Assembly: GCA_934561555.1 (NCBI GenBank)
Contig: CAKTGQ010000054.1
Location: forward strand, 1-5,666
Length of the DNA stretch: 5,666 bases
Origin: an uncultured Faecalibacterium sp.
GTDB lineage: Bacteria; Bacillota; Clostridia; Oscillospirales; Ruminococcaceae
Direction of reading: 5' to 3'
The notes beneath the pieces are model-generated. The model ran no database searches. It saw only the letters and a program-made list of their open reading frames with translations, and was not told the DNA's origin. Below, piece after piece: positions 1 through 5,520 of the stretch. The translations under genes were made by a program, and so were the position numbers. How positions within the stretch are numbered: position 1 is the stretch's first letter; each line of letters starts with the position of its first letter.

Positions 1-1160
1 GGGATCTTGAGCACATCCACAAAGTCGTTGAACAGCATCTTGGTGCGGCTGTATGTAAACGGCTGGTGGACGGCGATCAGGCGCTTATAGCCCATTTCCT
101 TAGCAGTGTTCAGGGTGGCGCGCAGCTCGGTGGGGTGGTGGGCGTAGTCGTCAATGACCAGTGCACCGTTGCACTCGCCGTACACCTCAAAGCGGCGGCC
201 TGCGCCCTTGAAGTTCAGGGCAGCCTCGGCGCACTGCTCTGCGTTCAGGCCCACAAAGCGGCACACGGCGCACATGGCCAGTGCATTATAAATATTGTGG
301 CGACCGGGCACGGACAGGCGGATGCGGGTGGTGTCGGTCGTGTTCCACTCCTTCAGGTCGAACTCAAAGAAGCCGGGCTTATACTCGTTGACGTTGACTG
401 CACGGTAGTCGCCGTGGTTGTCGATGGCAAAGGTGCGCACCCGGCGGTCCAGCGTGTACATCACGTCCATGGTGTTCTTGTCGTCGGCGTTGGCAAAGAT
501 CATGAACTGGGTCATCAGGGCAAAGCGCTTGAAGGCGAACTTCAGCTCGCCCATGCTGCCGTAGTAGTCCAGATGGTCGTTGTCGATGTTCAGCACCACG
601 GACAGATAGGGGGTCAGCTTCAGGAAGGTCTCGGCGAACTCGCAGGCTTCGATGACGATATCATCGCCCTTGCCAGCCTTGCCGTAGCCGTTGATGAGGG
701 GCAGCTTGCCGCCGATGACCGCAGAGGGATCGCGCCCTGCCAGTTCCAGCGCGGTGGTGATCATGGAGGTGGTAGTGGTCTTGCCGTGGGTACCGGACAC
801 GCAGATGCTCTGCTTGTACAGGCGGCTCACATAGCCCAGCAGCACACTGCGCTCCACGGTGGGGATACCGTAGGAGGCGGCTGCGTTCAGCTCCACATTG
901 TCCTTGGAGATGGCGGCAGAGTACACCACCATGTCCACACCGACAACGTTATCCGCATTGTGGCCAAGGCTGACCTTCACGCCCATTTCCCGCTCGTAGC
1001 GGATGATGCTGCCGTCCAGCACATCGCTGCCGGACAGCTCGTAGCCCTTGGCGGCCAAAATCTGGATCAGCGGATACATTCCGCTGCCGCCGCAGCCGAT
1101 AAAGTGGATCTTCTTTACATTGTCCAGCAGATGCTGGCTATAATCCGAGAACATGAACAT
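1..1160 (-). CDS. murC: UDP-N-acetylmuramate--L-alanine ligase MurC (C-terminus cut off by window edge)
   Basis: MurC is the cytoplasmic Mur ligase that uses ATP to join L-alanine to UDP-N-acetylmuramic acid, the first amino-acid step of peptidoglycan precursor synthesis. The 386 complete codons present show the family layout: a Rossmann-like N-terminal domain with IGCGGSG (residues 21-27), the ATP P-loop GTHGKTTT (123-130, Lys127), EACE (171-174) in the form seen in Firmicutes MurC, NIDNDHLDY (191-199), GRHNIYN (286-292), GRRFE (321-325) and DDYAHHP (337-343) entering the C-terminal ligand-binding domain. A later motif reads HQPFTYSR (365-372), where many homologues have FQPHTYSR. MurC is usually about 440-490 residues, so roughly 60-100 residues lie beyond base 1. 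The start at 1160 is chosen because a GGAGGAGAG site sits just upstream; a second ATG at 1154 is possible. It lies downstream of coaBC on the same strand. Confidence 0.97.
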   Translation of the reverse strand, partial: MFMFSDYSQHLLDNVKKIHFIGCGGSGMYPLIQILAAKGYELSGSDVLDGSIIRYEREMGVKVSLGHNADNVVGVDMVVYSAAISKDNVELNAAASYGIPTVERSVLLGYVSRLYKQSICVSGTHGKTTTTSMITTALELAGRDPSAVIGGKLPLINGYGKAGKGDDIVIEACEFAETFLKLTPYLSVVLNIDNDHLDYYGSMGELKFAFKRFALMTQFMIFANADDKNTMDVMYTLDRRVRTFAIDNHGDYRAVNVNEYKPGFFEFDLKEWNTTDTTRIRLSVPGRHNIYNALAMCAVCRFVGLNAEQCAEAALNFKGAGRRFEVYGECNGALVIDDYAHHPTELRATLNTAKEMGYKRLIAVHQPFTYSRTKMLFNDFVDVLKI

Positions 1161-1167
1161 AGTAAGA

Positions 1168-1176
1168 CTCTCCTCC
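1168..1176 (-). promoter_or_regulatory. murC ribosome binding site
   Basis: Read on the minus strand this is GGAGGAGAG. Its core GGAGGA ends 10 bases before the ATG at 1160, and its 3' GAGAG lies closer. It decides the start of murC. A similar block, ATATTTGGAAGGA, occurs further upstream (1206-1218 on the plus strand) and resembles the one here (ATATTTGGAGGA, 1171-1182). Confidence 0.8.
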
Positions 1177-1232
1177 AAATATTAACGGCTGCAACGCAGA
1201 CCGGTTCCTTCCAAATATGGGGACACACCCTT

Positions 1233-1261
1233 ATTATATAATTTTTGCAGCATAAAATAAA
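1233..1261 (-). promoter_or_regulatory. candidate murC promoter in the coaBC-murC gap
   Basis: On the minus strand a perfect TATAAT (-10, positions 1238-1233) is preceded after 17 bases by TTTATT (-35, 1261-1256), which is a weak match to TTGACA. It would start transcription near 1226 and give a leader of about 66 bases. The 181-base gap between the coaBC stop and murC shows no hairpin followed by a T-run on the minus strand, so murC may be transcribed both from here and by readthrough from coaBC. The call is by eye only. Confidence 0.55.
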
Positions 1262-1341
1262 CAGGTAAGGCCGAATTTTCGGAAAGAACCATAAAGTTTT
1301 AGTGAATTTTGTGATATGTGTACAACAAAATCCCGGCAGTA

Positions 1342-2541
1342 TTACTTTTTTGCCCGCCGCCGCAGGATCTCGTCCAGAATGGCATCGGCCACGTCTGCCT
1401 TGCTCATCAGGGGCAGTTCCCGGGTGCCGTCCGGGGTGATGAAGGTGACCACGTTGGTATCCACCCCAAAACCTGCACCGGCCACCTTGAGGTTGTTTGC
1501 CACCACCATGTCCAGATTTTTCTTGGCAAGCTTCGCGGAAGAGTTTTCCACAAGATCCCGGGTCTCCATGGAAAAGCCGCACAGGAACTGGTGGGTCTTG
1601 CGGGGGCCGATGGTGCCAAGGATGTCCTCGGTGCGCTCCACCGGGATGGAGAGGTCGCCCTCCTTCTTTTTGATCTTGTCATCGGCCACGGTGGCGGGGC
1701 GGTAATCCGCCACGGCGGCGGCCATGATAAGCACATCGGTGGTGTCAAAGCGGCTGGTCACAGCCTCGTACATCTGCCGGGCGGTGGTCACCGGCACATC
1801 GGTGGTGAACTTGACCGGCGGCAGCGCGGTCTGCCCGTGGATCAGGGTCACTTCGGCGCCCCGCATGGCGGCGGCGCGAGCAAGGGCGTAGCCCATCTTG
1901 CCGGTGGAGTGGTTGGTCAGGTAGCGCACCGGGTCCAGCGCCTCCTGCGTGGGGCCGGCGGTCACTGCGATGCGCATCCCTGCCAGATTCTTCGGGCGGG
2001 CAATGGTGTGCAGAATGTGCTCCACCAGCACCTCTTCCTTGGGCAGGCGTCCGCTGCCCACGTCCTTGCAGGCCAGCACGCCGCTCTCCGAGGGGATGAC
2101 GGTAAAGCCGTACCGCTCCAGCGTGGCAAGGTTATCCTGCGTGATGGGGTTTTCCAGCATTCCGGTGTTCATGGCGGGGGCTACCAGCTTCGGGCACTTT
2201 GCGGCCAGCACCACGGTGGTAAGCATATCATCCGCAATGCCGTGCGCCATTTTGGCAATGACGTTGGCGGTAGCGGGGGCTACAAGGATCACATCCGCCT
2301 TTTTTGCCAGCGAGATGTGGGTGACCTCAAACTTGAAATCCCGGTCAAAGGTGTCCACCATGCACTTGTGGCCGGTCAGGGTCTCAAAGGTGAGAGGGGT
2401 GATGAACTGGGTGGCGTTTTGGGTCATGATGACCTCCACATCCGCACCCAGCTTGCGCAGTGCACTGGCCACATTGGCCATCTTATAGGCGGCAATGCCG
2501 CCGCTCACGCCCAGCAGGACGCACTTGCCGTTCAGATCCAT
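1342..2541 (-). CDS. coaBC: bifunctional phosphopantothenoylcysteine decarboxylase / phosphopantothenate--cysteine ligase CoaBC
   Basis: CoaBC catalyses two consecutive cytoplasmic steps of coenzyme A synthesis. Its C-terminal CoaB half ligates cysteine to 4'-phosphopantothenate, using CTP in most bacteria. Its N-terminal flavin-dependent CoaC half decarboxylates the product to 4'-phosphopantetheine. The 399 residues are full length for the fusion. In CoaC I see GVSGGIAAYK (11-20), VTHIS with the catalytic His75, PAMN (122-125) and the active-site-lid Cys158 in LACKDVGSGRL. In CoaB I see TAGPTQEALDPVRYLTNHSTG (194-214, Asn210), AAAVADYRP (274-282), Lys289 in DKIKKKE and NLDMVVAN (342-349). 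His75, Cys158, Asn210 and Lys289 fall at the numbers I recall for the E. coli enzyme, which supports this start. An in-frame ATG at 2580 lies only a few bases after the predicted transcription start and lacks a good ribosome site. Divergent from coaX, whose product feeds it. Confidence 0.98.
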   Translation of the reverse strand: MDLNGKCVLLGVSGGIAAYKMANVASALRKLGADVEVIMTQNATQFITPLTFETLTGHKCMVDTFDRDFKFEVTHISLAKKADVILVAPATANVIAKMAHGIADDMLTTVVLAAKCPKLVAPAMNTGMLENPITQDNLATLERYGFTVIPSESGVLACKDVGSGRLPKEEVLVEHILHTIARPKNLAGMRIAVTAGPTQEALDPVRYLTNHSTGKMGYALARAAAMRGAEVTLIHGQTALPPVKFTTDVPVTTARQMYEAVTSRFDTTDVLIMAAAVADYRPATVADDKIKKKEGDLSIPVERTEDILGTIGPRKTHQFLCGFSMETRDLVENSSAKLAKKNLDMVVANNLKVAGAGFGVDTNVVTFITPDGTRELPLMSKADVADAILDEILRRRAKK

Positions 2542-2550
2542 GGTTCGTTT

Positions 2551-2557
2551 ACCTCCC
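2551..2557 (-). promoter_or_regulatory. coaBC ribosome binding site
   Basis: Read on the minus strand this is GGGAGGT, nine bases before the ATG at 2541. It is the reason to prefer 2541 over the in-frame ATG at 2580. Confidence 0.85.
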
Positions 2558-2590
2558 GGAAAAACAGTTCTTTTCCACATATCTTACCTT

Positions 2591-2619
2591 AGTATAATGC
2601 AAAACTTCCACCAGCACAA
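2591..2619 (-). promoter_or_regulatory. candidate coaBC promoter
   Basis: On the minus strand TTGTGC (2619-2614) is followed after 17 bases by TATACT (2596-2591), a five-of-six match to the -10 consensus. Transcription would begin near 2584, leaving a leader of about 43 bases before the ATG at 2541. The placement supports the shorter coaBC start. Confidence 0.6.
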
Positions 2620-2626
2620 CAAAATC

Positions 2627-2654
2627 TTTGCCGGGAACTTGTATCCGGAGCAAA
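2627..2654. repeat. imperfect inverted repeat between the divergent coaBC and coaX promoters
   Basis: TTTGCCGG (2627-2634) is separated by 10 bases from CCGG-AG-CAAA (2645-2654). The arms are complementary over eight positions with a two-base bulge. It lies just upstream of the coaBC -35 and overlaps the proposed coaX -35 (2639-2644), which is where an operator shared by two divergent genes would sit. No regulator gene is present in the window, and the motif matches no operator I recognise, so a regulatory role is inference. Confidence 0.4.
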
Positions 2655-2667
2655 AATGCGGTAAAAT
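2639..2667 (+). promoter_or_regulatory. candidate coaX promoter
   Basis: TTGTAT (2639-2644), a 17-base spacer and TAAAAT (2662-2667) make a plausible sigma-A promoter that would start transcription near 2674. A perfect TTGACA also occurs at 2672-2677, but at 17 bases it is followed only by TTTCTT (2695-2700), which lacks the key A at the second position. Either could be the real promoter; the first is preferred because both of its boxes are reasonable. Confidence 0.45.
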
Positions 2668-2710
2668 ACGCTTGACAAAGAGCAAACCGGTTCTTTTCTT
2701 TTACTTTGAA

Positions 2711-2715
2711 AAGGA
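2711..2715 (+). promoter_or_regulatory. coaX ribosome binding site
   Basis: AAGGA lies ten bases before the ATG at 2726 and decides the start; the open frame runs further upstream (to 2495) but that part crosses the promoter region. The site sits in the 3' arm (GAAAAG, 2708-2713) of a possible hairpin whose 5' arm is CTTTTC at 2693-2698. Confidence 0.65.
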
Positions 2716-2725
2716 AAACAGAATT

Positions 2726-3616
2726 ATGATCTTAGCCATTGATATAGGCAACACCACCGTCGCCCTTGGGGGCATCCGGGACGGACGTGTATGCTTTGTG
2801 GCGCGCATGGACACGGTGCGCACCCGCACGGCTGCGGAATATCGTGCCGAGATGGATAAAATTTTTGCGCACCGCCGTCACCCGGAGCGCCCCATGCGCT
2901 TTGAGGGTGCGGTGCTTACCAGCGTAGTGCCCCAGATCACCGGGGCACTGGCCGAGTGCGCCCGTCACTACACCGGCAAAAAGCCGGTCATCGTTTCGCC
3001 GGATATCCGCACCGGACTGACCATGGGGGTGGACGAGCCCCGTGCCGTGGGCAAGGACCGGCTGGTGGATGCCGCCTACGCGGCGGCAAACTTTCCGCTG
3101 CCGGTCGTCACGGTAGACCTTGGCACCGCCACCACCTTTAATGTGGTGGACAAAGACCGGGTGTTCCGGGGCGGCGTGATCTGCCCCGGCCTTTCCACCG
3201 GGCTGCGCGCTCTGGGCGAGCGCTGCGCCCAGCTGCCGCAGGTGCATCTGGGCTCCCCGAAAAAAGCCGTCGGCACCAATACCGAAAGCTGTATGCTGTC
3301 CGGCTCGGTGCTGGGCACCGCCGTGCTCATTGACGGCATGGTGCAGCGCATTGAGGAAGAGCTGGGCAGCCCGGTTACGCTGGTGGTCACCGGCGGGCTG
3401 GCAAAGTACGTCACCCCGCTGTGCCGCCACCCCCTGACCTATGACCCGGAGCTGCTGATGAAGGGGCTGGCACTGCTGTACCAGCTGAACGCCCCGCAGG
3501 AGCACGGCCGCAGCCATGGCGGCGGCAGGCACTACGGTCAGCAGGGACGCCCCCGGGCAAAGCACCCGTACCCCAACCGCCGCACCCGCCGCGAGCCGGA
3601 GGCGCTGGTAGGCTGA
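2726..3616 (+). CDS. coaX: type III pantothenate kinase CoaX, with a basic C-terminal tail
   Basis: CoaX uses ATP to phosphorylate pantothenate to 4'-phosphopantothenate, the first committed step of coenzyme A synthesis, in the cytoplasm. Unlike CoaA-type kinases, the type III family is known to escape CoA feedback inhibition and to need a monovalent cation. It has the ASKHA-type motifs expected: DIGNT (6-10), GKDR (109-112), DLGTATT (131-137), GGVICPG (149-155), GTNT (183-186) and VTGGLA (221-226). The start follows from the AAGGA site and from DIGNT beginning at residue 6, normal for the family. Length is 296 residues, whereas CoaX is usually about 250-260. The core ends near residue 255 (LALLYQLN), leaving a tail of about 40 residues rich in Gly, His, Arg and Pro with no recognised motif. 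It is first in a probable operon, 27 bases before the oxidoreductase gene and divergent from coaBC. Confidence 0.96.
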   Translation: MILAIDIGNTTVALGGIRDGRVCFVARMDTVRTRTAAEYRAEMDKIFAHRRHPERPMRFEGAVLTSVVPQITGALAECARHYTGKKPVIVSPDIRTGLTMGVDEPRAVGKDRLVDAAYAAANFPLPVVTVDLGTATTFNVVDKDRVFRGGVICPGLSTGLRALGERCAQLPQVHLGSPKKAVGTNTESCMLSGSVLGTAVLIDGMVQRIEEELGSPVTLVVTGGLAKYVTPLCRHPLTYDPELLMKGLALLYQLNAPQEHGRSHGGGRHYGQQGRPRAKHPYPNRRTRREPEALVG

Positions 3617-3632
3617 GGGAACAAGAGGATAA

Positions 3633-3637
3633 GGGAG
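3633..3637 (+). promoter_or_regulatory. ribosome binding site of the oxidoreductase gene
   Basis: GGGAG within AAGGGAGAG lies six bases before the ATG at 3644, inside the 27-base gap after the coaX stop. There is no room for a separate terminator, which supports co-transcription with coaX. Confidence 0.8.
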
Positions 3638-3643
3638 AGCATT

Positions 3644-4627
3644 ATGAAACTGGGCATTCTTGGCACGGGTAAGATCGTGCAGGAATTTTTGCCATGGCTT
3701 GTGGAACACACGCCGTTTACTGTGCAGGCGGTGTGCAGCACCCCGCGCTCGGCGGCAAAGGCCGCAGAGCTGTGTGCGCAATATCAGATCCCGCAGCACA
3801 CCACCAATTACTTCGAGTTGCTGCAATGGGTGGACGTAGTCTATATCGCTGTGCCCAACTTGCAGCACGCCCGCTACGCCCGGGTGGCACTGGAAGCGGG
3901 CAAGCACGTCATTGTGGAAAAGCCCATGGCGGTGACCGCCGCCGAGACCGAGGAACTGGCTGCGCTGGCACAGCGCAAGCGGCTGTTCCTCTTTGAGGCG
4001 ATCACCACCCAGTACCAGCCCAACTACGCAAAGCTCCGGGAGCTGCTGCCCCGGGTGGGCACGGTGCGCATGGTGCAGTGCAACTTCAGCCAGTATTCCA
4101 GCCGGTACGACGCCTTTTGCGCCGGGCAGACCCCGCCGGTGTTCGACCCGCTGTGCGCGGGCGGCGCACTGATGGACCTGGGCGTGTACAACGTCAGCTA
4201 CATCGTGGGTCTGTTCGGCGAGCCGAACAAGGCGGTATATGCCGCCAACATGGAGCGCAACATCGACACCAGCGGCGTGCTGATGATGGATTACAGCGGC
4301 TTCAAGGCGGTAAGCCTTGCCGCCAAGGACTGCGCAGCCCCTGCCCGCTGCATCATTCAGGGCACAAAGGGCTACATTTTGCAAAAATCCACCCCGAACT
4401 ACTGCGGCGGCGTGACCTTCCATCCCAACGAGGGCAAGGAAGAACACTACAACCTGAACGGGGACCGTCCCCGGCAGGCGGCAGAGTTCGAGGCCTTTTA
4501 CCGCGCCATGACCACCGGAGACCAGGAGCTGTGCGCTCGGATGCTGGATACCAGCATCGCGGTGAGCCGGGTGCTCACGGTGGCGCGCCGCAGCGCCGGG
4601 GTGCGCTTCCCCGGTGACCGGTTCTAA
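3644..4627 (+). CDS. Gfo/Idh/MocA-family NAD(P)-dependent oxidoreductase, substrate unknown
   Basis: This 327-residue protein has the two-domain layout of the Gfo/Idh/MocA family, which oxidises or reduces sugars, inositols and related alcohols with NAD(H) or NADP(H). The N-terminal Rossmann fold opens with GILGTGKI (4-11), followed by IAVPNLQHA (68-76) and the signature EKPM (92-95), whose lysine normally takes part in catalysis. The C-terminal domain carries GGALMDLGVYNVSY (173-186), the family's conserved substrate-site segment with Asp178 and Tyr182. Length is typical, and no signal peptide or membrane segment is seen, so it is cytoplasmic. The pattern resembles the dihydrodiol-dehydrogenase-like subgroup, but the substrate cannot be read from sequence. 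It follows coaX by 27 bases and precedes the transporter gene by 139. No member of this family is a standard enzyme of coenzyme A synthesis, so the pathway link is only positional. Confidence 0.93.
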   Translation: MKLGILGTGKIVQEFLPWLVEHTPFTVQAVCSTPRSAAKAAELCAQYQIPQHTTNYFELLQWVDVVYIAVPNLQHARYARVALEAGKHVIVEKPMAVTAAETEELAALAQRKRLFLFEAITTQYQPNYAKLRELLPRVGTVRMVQCNFSQYSSRYDAFCAGQTPPVFDPLCAGGALMDLGVYNVSYIVGLFGEPNKAVYAANMERNIDTSGVLMMDYSGFKAVSLAAKDCAAPARCIIQGTKGYILQKSTPNYCGGVTFHPNEGKEEHYNLNGDRPRQAAEFEAFYRAMTTGDQELCARMLDTSIAVSRVLTVARRSAGVRFPGDRF

Positions 4628-4690
4628 CGCATTTTTCTCTGGAACACGCCCTGACAACCACGCGCTTCCAAAGATTTGAATATTCACCTA

Positions 4691-4715
4691 AAACCCGCAC
4701 AGAGCGGGCAGGTTT
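4691..4715 (+). other. small hairpin in the leader between the oxidoreductase and S-component genes
   Basis: The 139-base gap (4628-4766) contains CCCGC-ACAGA-GCGGG (stem arms 4694-4698 and 4704-4708). An alternative fold pairs AAACC (4691-4695) with GGTTT (4711-4715) outside a shorter CGC/GCG stem. There is no T-run after it, so it is not a terminator as drawn. I recognise no riboswitch family here. A weak promoter-like pair, CTGACA (4651-4656) and TTGAAT (4676-4681) with a 19-base spacer, lies upstream and is not called separately. Confidence 0.35.
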
Positions 4716-4749
4716 GCGCCGTATCCGACAAAAAGGGCGGAACGGCAGC

Positions 4750-4756
4750 AGGAGGA
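4750..4756 (+). promoter_or_regulatory. ribosome binding site of the S-component gene
   Basis: AGGAGGA, a near-perfect Shine-Dalgarno sequence, ends ten bases before the ATG at 4767 and fixes the start. Confidence 0.85.
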
Positions 4757-4766
4757 AAACTGAATT

Positions 4767-5366
4767 ATGAAGAATACCAATACGAAGACGCTGACTCGTG
4801 TGGCCCTGCTTGTGGCCATTGAACTGGTGATGAAGCTTGTCGGTCTGGGCAGTGTGCCCATGGGCCCGCTGTACATGAGCTTCCTCACCCTGCCCATCGC
4901 CGTGGGCGCCATCACCATGGGCCCCGCCGTGGGTGCGCTGCTGGGCGGCGTGTTCGGCGCTGTGAGCTTCTACGATGCCATCACCGGCGCATCTGCCATG
5001 ACCGGCGCACTGTTCCAGGTCAGCCCGCTGAATACCTTTATCCTGTGCGTGGGCATGCGTATGCTCATGGGTCTGTGCTGCGGCCTGATCTTCAAGGCTC
5101 TGCAGAAGCTGGACAAGTCCCGCACCTGGAGCTACATCCTCAGCGCCATGACCGCACCCGCCCTGAACACCCTGTTCTTCATGGGCTACATTGTGCTGGC
5201 CTTCTACGGCTGCGACTATGTGCAGAATCTGGTGTCCGTCAAGGGCGCTGCCAACCCCCTCATGTTCGTAGTGCTGCTGGTTGGCGTGCAGGGCGTAGCC
5301 GAATTTCTGGTGTCCGGCATTCTGGGCGGCATCGTCGCCCGCGCCGTGGCAAAGTTCCTGAAGTAA
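4767..5366 (+). CDS. ECF transporter S component, probably pantothenate-specific (PanT-like)
   Basis: This is an integral membrane protein of 199 residues, the normal size for the substrate-binding S subunit of an energy-coupling factor importer, which captures a vitamin outside the membrane and hands it in with the help of EcfT and two EcfA ATPases. About six hydrophobic stretches are visible, roughly 11-27, 36-51, 53-70, 88-109, 122-147 and 164-196. Helix 1 contains A13-LLV-A17, the AxxxA motif by which S components contact EcfT. The segment GPLYMSFLTLPIAVGAI (33-49), followed by GPAVGALLGGVFG (52-64), fits S components of this type in Clostridia. Specificity for pantothenate is inferred from the neighbouring coaX and coaBC and from general resemblance to PanT. 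No ecfA or ecfT genes are in the window, so the subunit presumably shares a module encoded elsewhere. It is the last gene before a strong terminator. Confidence 0.9.
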   Translation: MKNTNTKTLTRVALLVAIELVMKLVGLGSVPMGPLYMSFLTLPIAVGAITMGPAVGALLGGVFGAVSFYDAITGASAMTGALFQVSPLNTFILCVGMRMLMGLCCGLIFKALQKLDKSRTWSYILSAMTAPALNTLFFMGYIVLAFYGCDYVQNLVSVKGAANPLMFVVLLVGVQGVAEFLVSGILGGIVARAVAKFLK

Positions 5367-5424
5367 GCCCGGCTGCGCACCATGTCAGGGCGGCGCATCC
5401 GTATTTAGAATAGAAAAATGAATG

Positions 5425-5454
5425 CTCCTCCGGCAGCTGCCGGGGGAGTTTTTT
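5425..5454 (+). terminator. rho-independent terminator after the S-component gene
   Basis: CTCCTCCGGC (5425-5434) pairs over ten positions, with one G-T pair, with GCCGGGGGAG (5439-5448) around an AGCT loop, and six T residues follow at once (5449-5454). It lies 58 bases after the stop codon at 5366 and closes the coaX-oxidoreductase-S component transcription unit. Confidence 0.93.
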
Positions 5455-5474
5455 GTTGACAGACGCGGAAAGAA

Positions 5475-5520
5475 CCCTCTCAGGCGCTCCCGCGCCAGCT
5501 CTCCCGAAGGGAGAGCCAAG
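5475..5520. repeat. double-hairpin intergenic repeat element
   Basis: After CCCTCTC (5475-5481) come two adjacent hairpins. GGCGC-TCCC-GCGCC has arms 5483-5487 and 5492-5496. GCTCTCCC-GAA-GGGAGAGC has arms 5498-5505 and 5509-5516, an eight-base perfect stem. The order CCCTCTC, variable first hairpin, CAGCTCTCCC, GGGAGAGCCAAG is one I associate with short palindromic elements repeated in intergenic regions of Faecalibacterium-like genomes; that is recalled, not searched. There is no T-run, so it is not a typical terminator. Only one copy is in the window. Confidence 0.6.

Noticed and set aside
66..1241. A 391-residue plus-strand frame opposite murC, and a 424-residue one opposite coaBC (1318-2592)
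   Set aside because: Both are low-complexity complements of real genes whose motifs are unmistakable on the minus strand.
1271..1282. Small palindromic stem CCGA-ATTT-TCGG as a coaBC terminator
   Set aside because: The stem is only four or five base pairs and no T-run follows on the minus strand.
1322..2626. An 11-base direct repeat ACAACAAAATC at 1322-1332 and 2616-2626 flanking coaBC, as insertion footprints
   Set aside because: A few matches of this length are expected by chance in a window of this size, and coaBC is a core gene with no sign of mobility.
4651..4681. CTGACA and TTGAAT as a promoter for the S-component gene
   Set aside because: The 19-base spacer and the four-of-six -10 make it too weak to call, though a real promoter in this gap cannot be excluded.
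2732..4687. A 651-residue open frame on the minus strand across coaX and the oxidoreductase gene
   Set aside because: It lies opposite two genes with clear family motifs, has no recognisable domain and is full of His, Ala, Gly and Val as expected from the complement of GC-rich codons. It is a shadow frame.
5456..5461. Perfect TTGACA just after the terminator as a promoter
   Set aside because: No -10 box is found at 16-18 bases downstream; that region is inside the GC-rich hairpin repeat.
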